A program made the translations under genes and the position numbers. This document shows positions 1 to 9,048 of a stretch of DNA of 64,000 nucleotides, one piece after another. Where the stretch lies: assembly GCF_024363255.1 (NCBI RefSeq), contig NZ_AP026070.1:434001-498000 (forward strand), written 5' to 3'. The DNA comes from Shewanella sp. NFH-SH190041 (lineage in GTDB: Bacteria; Pseudomonadota; Gammaproteobacteria; Enterobacterales; Shewanellaceae). Positions within the stretch are counted from its first letter, which is position 1. Every line of letters starts with the position of its first letter. A model generated the notes under the pieces. It did no database searches, was not told the origin of the DNA, and saw nothing but the letters and a program-made list of their open reading frames with translations.

Positions 1-944
1 AGCGGGCACTGATGACGAACCGTATCCCCTACAAGCTCAGTGGCGGCACGTCGTTTTTTGCCCGCGCTGAAGTGAAAGATATTATGGCGTATCTGCGTCT
101 GGTGGTGAATCCCGATGACGATAATGCTTTTCTGCGGGTAGTCAATTTGCCTAAGCGGGGCATAGGCCCGGCCACGCTGGAACGGTTGGGTAACTTTGCT
201 AATCATAAACATATCTCGATGTTTGAGGCGCTGTTTCATCCTGATCTGAACCATGAGTTGGCCCCCTCCGCGATGGCGGCACTATACGATTTCGGGCGCT
301 TTATTGTTGATACCGGAGAAATTGCCAAACGGGGTGAAGGGGTCGATGCGATCAAGCAGTTGATCCGTAATATCCGTTATGAAGATTACCTGTACGAAAC
401 CAGCACCAGCGCCAAAGCGGCAGAAATGCGGATGAAAAATATCTCCGAGTTGTACCGCTGGGTAACCGAGATGCTTAACGGTGATGATTTGGATGAACCT
501 ATGACCTTGCCCGAAGTCGTCACCCGATTGACATTACGGGATATGATGGAACGTAATCAGGAAGATGAAGGTGGCGATCAGGTGCAGTTGATGACGCTGC
601 ATGCTTCCAAAGGCTTGGAGTTTCCTTATGTCTTTATGGTGGGAATGGAAGAACGGATTTTGCCGCACCAAACCAGCATAGATGAAGACAATGTCGATGA
701 AGAGCGTCGTTTAGCCTATGTGGGGATCACCCGGGCACAAAAAGAGCTCTGGTTTGTGATGTGTCGGGAGCGGCGCCAATTTGGTGAAACGCTGCGCTGT
801 GAACCGAGCCGTTTTCTAGCTGAGTTGCCCCAAGATGACCTCGTATGGGAAAACCGTCAGACTCCGAAAACACCGGAGCAGCGGATGCAGACCGGTAAGG
901 CTAATATCTCCAATTTGCGCGCCATGCTGAATAAAGGTAATTGA
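1..944 (+). CDS. rep: ATP-dependent DNA helicase Rep, C-terminal part (5' end outside window)
   Basis: This is the C-terminal part of Rep, a superfamily 1A 3'-5' DNA helicase that helps replication forks move past bound proteins. The reading frame is open from base 3, so the gene starts before the window and the N-terminal Walker A half is missing here. Visible motifs are the motif V region ([16 protein letters not shown]) and motif VI ([17 protein letters not shown]), and the stretch [19 protein letters not shown] is very close to E. coli Rep as I remember it. The Rep-type rather than UvrD-type assignment rests on that similarity and on the C-terminus, which lacks the extra domain seen in the uvrD gene near 58.6 kb. 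Confidence 0.95.
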   Translation, partial: RALMTNRIPYKLSGGTSFFARAEVKDIMAYLRLVVNPDDDNAFLRVVNLPKRGIGPATLERLGNFANHKHISMFEALFHPDLNHELAPSAMAALYDFGRFIVDTGEIAKRGEGVDAIKQLIRNIRYEDYLYETSTSAKAAEMRMKNISELYRWVTEMLNGDDLDEPMTLPEVVTRLTLRDMMERNQEDEGGDQVQLMTLHASKGLEFPYVFMVGMEERILPHQTSIDEDNVDEERRLAYVGITRAQKELWFVMCRERRQFGETLRCEPSRFLAELPQDDLVWENRQTPKTPEQRMQTGKANISNLRAMLNKGN

Positions 945-1048
945 TTTTAACCACTGGATTTATCCATTGTTGGTAGCAAAGATGTCGCATCACATCGGTT
1001 TACTCAGAATGTGCTGCGGCATGTTTGCTGTTTAACACCTTTGCGTAT

Positions 1049-1065
1049 GTGAAATACGATTTCAC
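1049..1065. other. Small perfect inverted repeat between convergent genes
   Basis: GTGAAAT-ACG-ATTTCAC forms a 7-bp perfect stem in the 138-base gap between the converging rep gene and the GGDEF gene. There is no T run on either side, so it is at best a weak bidirectional terminator. Nothing else is recognisable in the gap. Confidence 0.3.
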
Positions 1066-1082
1066 AGAATGTTGATATCAGT

Positions 1083-3689
1083 TCAAGCAATGTGTAATTG
1101 AGGATGGCTGTAGCTGCTATGGCCAAGCGCGGGTCCTTGCCCCCATTGAATGCCGATGTCAATAAAGGCTTGCTGTTGCGCGGTAGAGGTGATGCCGGTG
1201 CAAAAAACCTGTAAATCTAATGCAGAAGCTGCCAGAAAACAGGCTTTGACCAGTTTAAGGTGGCGCGGACTGTCTAAATGGGTAGCGAAGCAGGGATCCA
1301 ATTTTAATGCGGTGACGGGCAGAAATGACAGACTGGCCAGTGCGCTGAAACTGGTGCCATAACTACTGATGCCAAGATTAACCCCGGTTTTACTTAGTGC
1401 ATCAAAACTACAAACATGATGTTCACTGTCTTGCACTAGAGCCTGCTCATCAAAAAATAGCCACAATTTTGACAAGGGTATATCACTGCTGACCAGTTGA
1501 TGACACAGTTGTTTACGGCTGTGGGGTTGGCGCAGAGATTCGGCACTCAAGGTTAAATGAAGTGGTAGATTAGACGGTTGGATGGGCCATTCATTGATAA
1601 GCAGGCTTATTGCCAAGTTGTCTAGCTCTTTGCGCAGTCCATTCTGTTCCGCCAACGTGTGGAGCCTAAGCTGATGAATATGCCCCAGTGTGGGATGTTC
1701 CCAATAGAGTTTGGCTTCTTGGGCAATAATTTTATTGCCGTTTAACTTATATATAGGCAGATACTGCATTTTGATTTGTCCTGCCGCTAATGCCGGGGCC
1801 AATTCATCTGCCAATTCTCCATCACCACTACGGGGTGATGGCCTGAGCGGGTCAAAAATCACAAAACAGCCTTTGCCCTTGGCTTTAGCTTGATACATAG
1901 CGTTATCAGCGTTTTTGAGTAAGGTTTCGCTACTATCTTGGGGGGTAGCGATGGCAATGCCGATGCTGGCACCAGAACGGAATTTTTGCCCACTTAGTTC
2001 ATAGGGTGCAGCTAATACCCGAATCACCCGCTCACCAATCTCCAGTACATCCTCTTTCTGATGAATACAGTCGAGTAGAATGACAAACTCATCCCCGCCC
2101 AAGCGGGCTAAGGTGTCGTTATCTCTTATACAGGTACGCAATCGGCGGGCGGTTTCAATGAGAAAATGATCCCCTTCTACATGGCCAACCGTGTCATTAA
2201 CGAGTTTGAACCGATCCAAATCGATAAACAGCACTGCAAAATGATCTGTTTTATGACGGCGCAAATGGCGCACGGCCTGGGTCAACCTTTCCCGGAACAT
2301 CGCTCGATTAGGCAACCCTGTGAGAGTATCGTGATTAGCATCATAAGTGAGTTGTTGCTCGACTTTTTGTCGCCGTAGAATTTCCAGTTCAAGCGCTTGG
2401 TTTATTCGGCCCAATTCCTGGGTTCGGGCATTAACCATAACCTCTAACCGCTCAAAACTTTTTTGCATTGCTGAGGCATTCAGTTTGCGTTCAATGGCTG
2501 TGGCGATATGTTGGGAAACAAACGTGAGCAATTCCACATCTTGATTTTGCAGTTGCTGCTGATCTCGGAAGCTATAAATAGCTAAATTTCCCATGATACG
2601 ACCATGGATAAACAGCGGTACCCCAATCCATTGATGCATTAAATTACTGTTATTGAGAATAGGCGCTTGGCGGTAAATTTTTCCTTGTGTCATCAGCCGA
2701 GTGATTTCAGCATGATTCAATAGTAGCGGGTGACCTTTAGCCATTAAATATTCGGTGAGGCCATCTTGGCGAGGACGAGAGAGGGGATGACGACTCGCTA
2801 GCTCTGAAACATAAAAGGGGAAAGTTAATTGATCTGTCTGTTCATCAATTAATGCGATATAACAGTTATGAGCGGGTAATAGATGGCGTAAGACTCGATG
2901 TATCTGCTGGTAAAAGTCATTATCATTTAAATTTGCAGCAGCTAGATTGGCAATTTCATAGAGTGACTTTTGTAGTAACTCTGTTCGTCGACGAATTCGG
3001 ACTTCTTGTTTTAGTTTATTATAAGCTTGCCTCAGTTTTAGCGTATGTTGAGAAATTGCTCGTTCCATTTCATCATGTTCATTTCCCCGTTCTAGCACTC
3101 CTGCTACATGTTGACTGATAAACTCCATCAGCGCTATATCACTCGGGCTGAAGTGGAATTCCTCTTGACGGTTCTGCACGACTAATGCGCCAATAACATG
3201 CCCATGGGCAAGGGTCGGAACCCCCAGCCATTGCAAACAATCATTATCTCGGCGAGTAATATTTCCGGATTGATAAAGTCGCTCTATATCTGTTGGATTT
3301 GCTAATAATGCTTTACCTGTGCGCAAGATATAACCTGTTAGTCCATGACGTAACAGTTGCGTTAGATTTTCTGGGGGCGCAGCTTGTTGTTGTTGATCGG
3401 CATAAAAAGGAATGGATAACTCACCTGTTCTTGGACAGCACAGTACGATGTAGAAACGATCGACAGTGATTAGTTTTTGTAGTTGCTGATAAAGTTCTGG
3501 GTAAAACTGTTCGGGATTAAGGGCCAGGTTGGCTATTGTTGAGAGTTTAAGCAGCGTTTTTTGCATTGTTTCAGCTTGCTTATACTTAGCTGAAAGAGAA
3601 TAAAGTCGACGAAATCTGTTATCTAGATAACGAGGTTGTTCATTTTCTGTGTTATTGGCGTCATCCTTGACGCGAATATGACTTGTCAT
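1083..3689 (-). CDS. GAF-GAF-GGDEF protein with degenerate EAL domain (probable diguanylate cyclase)
   Basis: An 868-residue cytoplasmic protein with no obvious membrane segment. Two GAF-like sensor domains lie at about 50-200 and 245-400. They share the pattern of a short FYI(V/A)L strand, IPFYA/FPFYV and QWLGVP/QWIGVP. A coiled-coil-like linker follows to about 445. The GGDEF domain spans about 450-610 with an intact GGDEF signature at 531-535 and an inhibitory-site RxxD (R522-D525) exactly five residues before it. The C-terminal EAL-like domain (about 625-868) is degenerate: the signature reads EAKLYW at 658-663, the usual DD pair is replaced by SSYG, and only the KLD motif is intact. The likely role is c-di-GMP synthesis under GAF control, without phosphodiesterase activity. 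The signal sensed is unknown. It stands alone, convergent with rep. Confidence 0.88.
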   Translation of the reverse strand: MTSHIRVKDDANNTENEQPRYLDNRFRRLYSLSAKYKQAETMQKTLLKLSTIANLALNPEQFYPELYQQLQKLITVDRFYIVLCCPRTGELSIPFYADQQQQAAPPENLTQLLRHGLTGYILRTGKALLANPTDIERLYQSGNITRRDNDCLQWLGVPTLAHGHVIGALVVQNRQEEFHFSPSDIALMEFISQHVAGVLERGNEHDEMERAISQHTLKLRQAYNKLKQEVRIRRRTELLQKSLYEIANLAAANLNDNDFYQQIHRVLRHLLPAHNCYIALIDEQTDQLTFPFYVSELASRHPLSRPRQDGLTEYLMAKGHPLLLNHAEITRLMTQGKIYRQAPILNNSNLMHQWIGVPLFIHGRIMGNLAIYSFRDQQQLQNQDVELLTFVSQHIATAIERKLNASAMQKSFERLEVMVNARTQELGRINQALELEILRRQKVEQQLTYDANHDTLTGLPNRAMFRERLTQAVRHLRRHKTDHFAVLFIDLDRFKLVNDTVGHVEGDHFLIETARRLRTCIRDNDTLARLGGDEFVILLDCIHQKEDVLEIGERVIRVLAAPYELSGQKFRSGASIGIAIATPQDSSETLLKNADNAMYQAKAKGKGCFVIFDPLRPSPRSGDGELADELAPALAAGQIKMQYLPIYKLNGNKIIAQEAKLYWEHPTLGHIHQLRLHTLAEQNGLRKELDNLAISLLINEWPIQPSNLPLHLTLSAESLRQPHSRKQLCHQLVSSDIPLSKLWLFFDEQALVQDSEHHVCSFDALSKTGVNLGISSYGTSFSALASLSFLPVTALKLDPCFATHLDSPRHLKLVKACFLAASALDLQVFCTGITSTAQQQAFIDIGIQWGQGPALGHSSYSHPQLHIA

Positions 3690-3861
3690 AATGCTTACGC
3701 GATGCCTCGCTTAACTACCGCCTGAGGGTAATTTATACAATTATCACAGGTTCTGACGATAGCCAAGGGGGTAAAATGATGGATTATCCTGCAAAATTGA
3801 TAATTTATAGCCATCTGCAGTTAAAACTTGAGCAGTCAGATAAAAAAAGTAAAAACAGTGC

Positions 3862-3890
3862 TGGACGTCGCCCAGGAAAATACATATTAT
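3862..3890 (+). promoter_or_regulatory. Probable sigma-70 promoter of the tRNA operon
   Basis: A TGGACG box at 3862-3867 and a TATTAT box at 3885-3890 are separated by 17 bases. They are followed by a GC-rich discriminator (ACGCCCCGC) typical of stable-RNA promoters under stringent control. An A-rich, UP-element-like stretch lies just upstream at about 3842-3856. The first tRNA begins about 20 bases downstream. Confidence 0.6.
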
Positions 3891-3911
3891 ACGCCCCGCT
3901 GACACGGCAGG

Positions 3912-3988
3912 GCACCCATAGCTCAGTTGGATAGAGCGCACCCCTCCGGAGGGTGAGGCCGAGGGTTCGAATCCTTCTGGGTGCACCA
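3912..3988 (+). tRNA. tRNA-Arg (anticodon CCG)
   Basis: A 77-base cloverleaf: acceptor arms GCACCCA/TGGGTGC, encoded ACCA end, T-loop GGTTCGAATCC, and anticodon loop CTCCGGA giving CCG. It is the first tRNA of a five-tRNA run resembling the argX-hisR-proM cluster of enterobacteria but without the leucine tRNA. Confidence 0.95.
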
Positions 3989-4019
3989 GTTGGATGTTGT
4001 CAGTAAGCGGTAACGAGAT

Positions 4020-4096
4020 GGTGGCTATAGCTCAGTTGGTAGAGCCCTGGATTGTGATTCCAGTTGTCGTGGGTTCGAGTCCCATTAGCCACCCCA
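4020..4096 (+). tRNA. tRNA-His (anticodon GTG)
   Basis: It reads almost identically to E. coli tRNA-His, with anticodon loop ATTGTGAT centred on GTG, T-loop GGTTCGAGTCC and 3' CCA encoded. The start at 4020 includes the extra G at position -1 that is characteristic of histidine tRNAs. Confidence 0.95.
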
Positions 4097-4158
4097 CTCG
4101 CGCTTCACATTAAGTTGTGATCCTATCGGCGGCACGGTCGTACTAAGTGCAAAAAGTT

Positions 4159-4235
4159 CGGTGATTAGCGCAGTCTGGTAGCGCATCTGCTTTGGGAGCA
4201 GAGGGTCAGAGGTTCGAATCCTCTATCACCGACCA
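4159..4235 (+). tRNA. tRNA-Pro (anticodon TGG), copy 1
   Basis: A 77-base cloverleaf with acceptor CGGTGAT/ATCACCG, anticodon loop TTTGGGA (TGG) and encoded ACCA end. It is identical in sequence to the two following copies. Confidence 0.95.
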
Positions 4236-4258
4236 AATTCAAAAAGTATTCAAATTAT

Positions 4259-4335
4259 CGGTGATTAGCGCAGTCTGGTAGCGCATCTGCTTTGGGAGCA
4301 GAGGGTCAGAGGTTCGAATCCTCTATCACCGACCA
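4259..4335 (+). tRNA. tRNA-Pro (anticodon TGG), copy 2
   Basis: An exact copy of the preceding proline tRNA, 100 bases downstream. The short spacers differ between copies, so only the tRNA unit itself is conserved. Confidence 0.95.
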
Positions 4336-4343
4336 ATACTTTG

Positions 4344-4371
4344 AAGCTTCGCATTTGCGGGGCTTTTTATT
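4344..4371 (+). terminator. Terminator-like hairpin between tRNA-Pro copies 2 and 3
   Basis: AAGCTTCGC and GCGGGGCTT pair over 9 bp (two G-T pairs) around an ATTT loop and are followed by TTTATTTT. Its position inside the tRNA run suggests partial termination, so that copy 3 would be expressed less or from its own start. Confidence 0.55.
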
Positions 4372-4404
4372 TTCCAGAACCTTGGTTTGGAAAATAACAA
4401 AATT

Positions 4405-4481
4405 CGGTGATTAGCGCAGTCTGGTAGCGCATCTGCTTTGGGAGCAGAGGGTCAGAGGTTCGAATCCTCTATCACCGACCA
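4405..4481 (+). tRNA. tRNA-Pro (anticodon TGG), copy 3
   Basis: The third exact copy of the proline tRNA and the last gene of the run. It borders the AT-rich region that leads into the nonulosonate cassette, so its 3' end is the natural candidate for an integration site. I see no integrase and no clear repeat of the tRNA 3' end further right. Confidence 0.95.
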
Positions 4482-4488
4482 ATTAAAC

Positions 4489-4528
4489 AAAAAGCCCGCA
4501 ATAATTTGCGGGCTTTTTGTTTTTTTAT
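4489..4528 (+). terminator. Rho-independent terminator of the tRNA operon
   Basis: AAAAAGCCCGCA and TGCGGGCTTTTT form a 12-bp perfect stem around the loop ATAATT, followed by a T-rich tail. This is a strong intrinsic terminator directly after the last tRNA. Confidence 0.9.
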
Positions 4529-4943
4529 TTTCGAACTCTTCTTCACGCTTTTCTTATTTACGTTTAGTTTTGTGGGTTAGTTTACTTTGCAAACAAACGT
4601 CATATTGTCTGGAATTGATTAAATACGGCTTTTGGTTTTTATAACTGGTTATTCTGCCTGATTATGAAAACAAAACTTTAACAGCCTGATTTTGTAATTT
4701 TCCTTGTATTTCAATAATAAATTTTACGTTTAAATGGGCGTGTTTCGATATTTGTATTATTTTAATTAATGTGTGTTTTTTTTGCTTTATTGTTTGTTTT
4801 ATTAACAATTGATCAAAAAAAATAAAGATATAAATATAATTATTTATAGATGTAATAATCGCCTAAAATGTTATATTTAAACAAAATGGCTTATCTAAAC
4901 AAAACATGTCTTTTGTTTTGTAATTTTTATTTGGATTGTGTAG
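4529..4943. other. AT-rich intergenic region upstream of the nonulosonate cassette
   Basis: About 415 bases, very rich in T and A, with no credible gene. TTGATC at 4809 and TATAAT at 4835 are present but 20 bases apart. The alternative TATAAA at 4829 gives only 14, so no promoter can be fixed. There is no ops/JUMPstart element. The composition would suit H-NS-type binding, which is inference. The ribosome binding site before the first gene (GGATTGTGTAG) is weak. Confidence 0.5.
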
Positions 4944-5963
4944 ATGTTAAATGGCAAAACAGTTTTAATTACTGGCGGAACGGGATCTTTTGGGAAAAAA
5001 TTTGTTGAAACAATTTTAGAAAGGTATCCAAATGTAAAGAAAATAATAATTTTTTCTCGAGATGAACTGAAACAGTTTGAGTTAAAGCAAAAATATCCGT
5101 TTAACCGTTATCCACAAATTCGTTTTTTTATTGGCGATGTGCGTGATCAACAAAGAATGATTCAGGCTTGCCAAGGGGTTGATGTCATCATTCATGCTGC
5201 AGCTATTAAGCAAGTTGATACTGCGGAATATAATCCTTCAGAGTGTATTAAAACTAATGTGGTCGGTGCTGAAAATGTAATTAATGCTGCATTGCAATGT
5301 GGTGTGAGTGATGTTGTAGCATTGTCGACAGATAAAGCCTGTGCGCCAATTAATCTATATGGTGCGACAAAATTAGTATCAGATAAGTTGTTCACTGCCG
5401 CTAATAATATTAAAGGCTCCCGAGACATTCGATTCAGTGTAGTGCGTTATGGAAACGTGATGGGCTCAAGAGGCTCCGTTATTCCTTTCTTTTTGAAAAA
5501 ACGCCATGAAGGCGCTGGAGCATTACCTGTTACACATGAAGACATGACCCGATTTAATATCTCGTTGCAAGATGGTGTCGATATGGTGATGTTTGCCCTA
5601 GGACATCACTTAGGTGGGGAGATATTTGTTCCTAAAATCCCTTCATATAAAATTTTAGATATCGCCAAAGCGATTGCCCCTGAATGTGATGTTGAGATTG
5701 TTGGAATCCGTCCAGGTGAAAAGCTGCATGAAGAAATGATTACAGATACTGACTCATTGCATACCATTGATATGGGTAAATATTATGCAATATTGCCATC
5801 TGTTTCGTTTACCTACTCAGAAGAAGACTACATAAAGCATCACAACGCAGAAAAAGTACCATTTGGATTCAAATATAATTCTGGAACGAATACAGAATGG
5901 GAAACAGTAGAAAGCTTGAGAGACCTGATGAAAAAACATGTTGATCATAACTTCAGTGTGTGA
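4944..5963 (+). CDS. pseB: UDP-N-acetylglucosamine 4,6-dehydratase (inverting), PseB-like
   Basis: A 339-residue extended short-chain dehydrogenase, about the usual PseB length. The family's reaction is NADP-dependent 4,6-dehydration and 5-epimerisation of UDP-GlcNAc, the first step of pseudaminic acid synthesis. The Rossmann nucleotide-binding motif TGGTGSFG is at 10-17. The catalytic region has STDK at 128-131 and YGATK with Tyr139 and Lys143. KQVDTAEYNPSECIKTN is typical of PseB-type enzymes. It is the first gene of a seven-gene plus-strand cassette and is followed after 8 bases by pseC. CapD/FlaA1-type relatives share the fold; the pseC neighbour supports PseB. Confidence 0.88.
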   Translation: MLNGKTVLITGGTGSFGKKFVETILERYPNVKKIIIFSRDELKQFELKQKYPFNRYPQIRFFIGDVRDQQRMIQACQGVDVIIHAAAIKQVDTAEYNPSECIKTNVVGAENVINAALQCGVSDVVALSTDKACAPINLYGATKLVSDKLFTAANNIKGSRDIRFSVVRYGNVMGSRGSVIPFFLKKRHEGAGALPVTHEDMTRFNISLQDGVDMVMFALGHHLGGEIFVPKIPSYKILDIAKAIAPECDVEIVGIRPGEKLHEEMITDTDSLHTIDMGKYYAILPSVSFTYSEEDYIKHHNAEKVPFGFKYNSGTNTEWETVESLRDLMKKHVDHNFSV

Positions 5964-5971
5964 GGTGAGAA

Positions 5972-7129
5972 ATGATCCCATATGGAAAACAAAGTATTAA
6001 TCAGCAGGATATTGATGCAGTCATCAATGTATTAACCTCAGATTTTTTGACTCAGGGACCAAAAGTTCCGGAGTTTGAGTCGAAACTTTCAAGTCTATGT
6101 AAGGCGAAATTTGCTTTTGCTGTTAACAGTGCGACTTCGGCGCTGCATATTGCTTGTTGTGCATTAGGGTTAGGTAAGGGCGATTGGCTGTGGACGTCAC
6201 CTATTACATTTGTCGCATCAGCTAATTGTGGGCTTTATTGTGGTGCAAGCATTGATTTTGTCGATGTAGACGAAGCTACATACAACATGTGCCCGCGTAA
6301 ATTGGAAGAAAAGCTTATTGTTGCAAAACAACAAGGTCGATTACCTAAGATTGTTATTCCAGTACATCTTTGTGGTCAGTCGTGTGATATGGAAGCAATT
6401 TTCCGATTATCACAAGAATATGGATTCAAGATTATTGAAGATGCTTCACATGCTATTGGTGGGTTTTATAAAGGTGAACCAATTGGAAATTGTGCATATT
6501 CAGATATGACAGTGTTTAGTTTTCACCCAGTGAAAATAATCACTACTGCTGAAGGTGGCGCGGTTTTAACCAATAATGCGGCATTAGCTGAAAAGCTTGC
6601 ATTGTTACGTAGTCATGGCGTTACCCGCAATACAGATTTGATGGAAGGTGAAAGCCATGGTGCTTGGTACTATGAACAGGTTGCGCTTGGTTTTAATTAC
6701 CGAATGACAGAATTACAGGGTGCACTAGGTGCTAGCCAAATTAGTCGTTTATCTGAATTTGTACAGAAAAGGCATAAGTTGGCAGAGCGCTATAATCAAC
6801 GATTAGCCGATCTACCAATCGTTCTACCAAAACAACATACAGATACGTATTCAAGCTTTCATTTATATATCATTCGTTTAAAACTTAACTTACTAACGAA
6901 ATCTCGGAAGCAGATTTTTGATGAATTAAGAGATGCTGACATTGGTGTCAATGTTCACTATATTCCTGTCCACACTCAACCTTATTATCAGTCGCTAGGT
7001 TTTACTGTTGGGGATTTTCCTGTAGCAGAAAGATTCTATTCAGAAGCAATATCTCTACCTCTCTATGCTGATATGACAGATACAGAGCAAAATGAAGTTA
7101 TCAGTATTTTAACTCGTGTATTAGCATAA
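5972..7129 (+). CDS. pseC: UDP-4-keto-6-deoxy-sugar aminotransferase, PseC-like
   Basis: A 385-residue DegT/DnrJ/EryC1-family PLP aminotransferase. PseC transfers an amino group from glutamate to C4 of the PseB product. The N-terminus (MIPYGKQSINQQDIDAV, then SDFLTQGP) is characteristic of PseC. The PLP lysine is Lys188 within FSFHPVKIITTAEGG, and EDASHAIGG provides the cofactor-binding aspartate. The ribosome binding site is GAGGTGAG just before the ATG. Its spacing to pseB implies one transcript. The product would normally be acetylated by PseH, but no acetyltransferase is present in the cassette. Confidence 0.92.
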   Translation: MIPYGKQSINQQDIDAVINVLTSDFLTQGPKVPEFESKLSSLCKAKFAFAVNSATSALHIACCALGLGKGDWLWTSPITFVASANCGLYCGASIDFVDVDEATYNMCPRKLEEKLIVAKQQGRLPKIVIPVHLCGQSCDMEAIFRLSQEYGFKIIEDASHAIGGFYKGEPIGNCAYSDMTVFSFHPVKIITTAEGGAVLTNNAALAEKLALLRSHGVTRNTDLMEGESHGAWYYEQVALGFNYRMTELQGALGASQISRLSEFVQKRHKLAERYNQRLADLPIVLPKQHTDTYSSFHLYIIRLKLNLLTKSRKQIFDELRDADIGVNVHYIPVHTQPYYQSLGFTVGDFPVAERFYSEAISLPLYADMTDTEQNEVISILTRVLA

Positions 7130-7169
7130 TTACTTTTACAAAAATCATCATCTAGTTCAGGATATATTG

Positions 7170-8345
7170 ATGAAGTATTTAATGTGTGTTGGTGCAGGTA
7201 TTGAGCAGGTGCCAGGTATTAAATTAGCACAAAAAAAAGGATATAAAGTTGTTGCCATTGATGGTGATAAAAATGCTGTTGGATTAAATATTGCTGATGT
7301 TGGTATTCATTTAGATATAAAAGATGAAAGTAATGCTATTCGAATTGCTCATGAATATGATGTTCGAGGGATTATACCTACCCCAATAGGAAGATATTTA
7401 ACAACAGTTGGTGCAATTAATGATGCATTAAAACTCAGAGGCATAAGCCGAATATCTGCAGTTGCCTGTACTGATAAAGTTAGACAAAACAGATTATTAT
7501 TTCAAAATAATATACGATGTGCTATGCAGGGATGCCATGTTACTAAGGATGACATTCTTCAATCGATATATCGAGTTGGTTTGCCCTGCATTCTAAAACC
7601 AAGATATGGGGCTGGAAGTCGAGCAGTAAAAGTTATTTCATGTGAAAATGAAATTGAAAGATTACTGCAAGAACACCTCGATGAAAGAGGAGATGATGAG
7701 ACGCTAATTGAATCACTTATGCTTGGTGATGAGTATGGAGTTGATGCTTTAATTAAAGATAGCGTATTTGAATTGATTCTTGTTAGGGGAAAACGAATGA
7801 CAGCATTGCCCTATAGACAAGAGTTAGAGTATCAATGCCCTGCAAATATTAGTGAATTACAATATAATAATATTTTTAATACGTTATCTTCTGCAGTTAA
7901 AGCCCTTGCTTTAGATAACTGTTTGTTACATGCAGATATCTTAGTTGAAGATAATCAATGTTATGTGATCGAGCTATCTGGTAGACCATCTGGTTATTTT
8001 TTATCTCAAAAAGTAGTGCCATATGTGACGGGTATTAACTTTTTAGAGCAAGGAATTAATATTGTTCTTGATGAAACAATAAACTTAAAATATAGCAATA
8101 CAAAATATCTTGCTATTTCATTTTTAGATTTTGTGAATCATGATAGTGATCAGTTATTATCAAATGAAATATTAGAAAAATTACCTTATATTATAGAAAG
8201 TAAAGTAAACTTCGAATTTTTAAGAAAGGGAATAAAAAATGGAAGGGATGTTTATAATATTGGGTATGTATTAATCAATGGCAATAGCCATGAAGAACTT
8301 ACAATAAATATACAAAAATTAAAAAAATTCTTTAATAAAGGATGA
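7170..8345 (+). CDS. ATP-grasp domain protein, possible amide/peptide ligase of sugar modification
   Basis: A 391-residue protein of the ATP-grasp superfamily, in which a carboxylate is activated by ATP and joined to an amine or another acceptor. An N-terminal Rossmann-like pre-ATP-grasp domain (MKYLMCVGAGIEQVPGIKLA, VVAIDGD) covers about 1-110. The ATP-grasp fold follows, with CILKPRYGAGSRAVKV as the nucleotide-binding loop around 145-165, ESLMLGDEYGVDALI, and a metal-binding stretch HADILVEDNQCYVIELSGRPSG near 265. The 3' end overlaps the methyltransferase start by 4 bases, so the two are translationally coupled. Its substrate is not known. In this setting it may acylate the 4-amino sugar made by PseC, which is inference. 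A TTG at 7167 is an alternative start. Confidence 0.8.
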   Translation: MKYLMCVGAGIEQVPGIKLAQKKGYKVVAIDGDKNAVGLNIADVGIHLDIKDESNAIRIAHEYDVRGIIPTPIGRYLTTVGAINDALKLRGISRISAVACTDKVRQNRLLFQNNIRCAMQGCHVTKDDILQSIYRVGLPCILKPRYGAGSRAVKVISCENEIERLLQEHLDERGDDETLIESLMLGDEYGVDALIKDSVFELILVRGKRMTALPYRQELEYQCPANISELQYNNIFNTLSSAVKALALDNCLLHADILVEDNQCYVIELSGRPSGYFLSQKVVPYVTGINFLEQGINIVLDETINLKYSNTKYLAISFLDFVNHDSDQLLSNEILEKLPYIIESKVNFEFLRKGIKNGRDVYNIGYVLINGNSHEELTINIQKLKKFFNKG

Positions 8346-9034
8346 AATATATGGAAAAGTTAACTGAATATCAGAAGAGCACCAAACAAAAATGGGACTT
8401 TGAAATTAAATCACATGTTATGTTGTATCCAGATGAAAGGATTGTGGCATTTGTTGCTTCAAATTATGGCGGTAAAGATAATTCTGAAAAAAAATCATTA
8501 GATATTGGTTTTGGTTCAGGTAGAAATCTAATTCCGTTATTAAATAATGGATTTAAATGCTATGGCATAGATTATTCTGAGGAGTGTTGTGTTGTTGCTA
8601 GAGATGTTCTGAAGGATTTTAATAATTTAGAGGAACTGATTTGTGGCAGTCTGGAGTCATCAAATTTTCCAGAAGAATATTTTGATACAATTATTTGTTA
8701 TGGAGTCCTATTTCTAAATAAAAGAAGTGAAATGAAAACACAATTAGAAATAATGTATAGGATTCTAAAAAATAAAGGGAAATTATTGGTTAACTTTAGA
8801 GCGGATGACGATTTTCTTAATGGTTTAGGAGAGAAGATCGATGAAAATACTTATATAATTGATCACCGCGCTAAGGCATATGAGGGGTCGATATATTCGT
8901 TTTCAACCTTAAGTGATGCCATATCATTATTAGAAGAATGTAAGTTCTCAGTCTTTAAAAAAGAAAAAATTGAATTCTATAAGAATGATTTGTCAGAAAG
9001 ACATTCTTGGTGGATTTTGTCTGTAGAAAAATAA
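8342..9034 (+). CDS. SAM-dependent methyltransferase, class I
   Basis: A 230-residue class I methyltransferase. The SAM-binding motif I is LDIGFGSGRN at about 53-62, followed by YGIDYSEE and FDTIICYGVLFLN, as in the Methyltransf_11/25 families. It has no signal peptide or membrane segment. The start overlaps the end of the ATP-grasp gene (ATGA) and a pseI-like synthase follows, so it belongs to the nonulosonate cassette. It could methylate the sugar or the acyl group attached by the ATP-grasp enzyme. The target cannot be read from the sequence. Confidence 0.82.
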   Translation: MKYMEKLTEYQKSTKQKWDFEIKSHVMLYPDERIVAFVASNYGGKDNSEKKSLDIGFGSGRNLIPLLNNGFKCYGIDYSEECCVVARDVLKDFNNLEELICGSLESSNFPEEYFDTIICYGVLFLNKRSEMKTQLEIMYRILKNKGKLLVNFRADDDFLNGLGEKIDENTYIIDHRAKAYEGSIYSFSTLSDAISLLEECKFSVFKKEKIEFYKNDLSERHSWWILSVEK

Positions 9035-9048
9035 TTCAGAGTGAGATT

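Noticed and set aside
3744..3986. 80-codon minus-strand open frame beginning MHPEGFEPSASPSGG
   Set aside because: It is the reverse complement of tRNA-Arg; this peptide is a well-known false prediction over tRNA genes.
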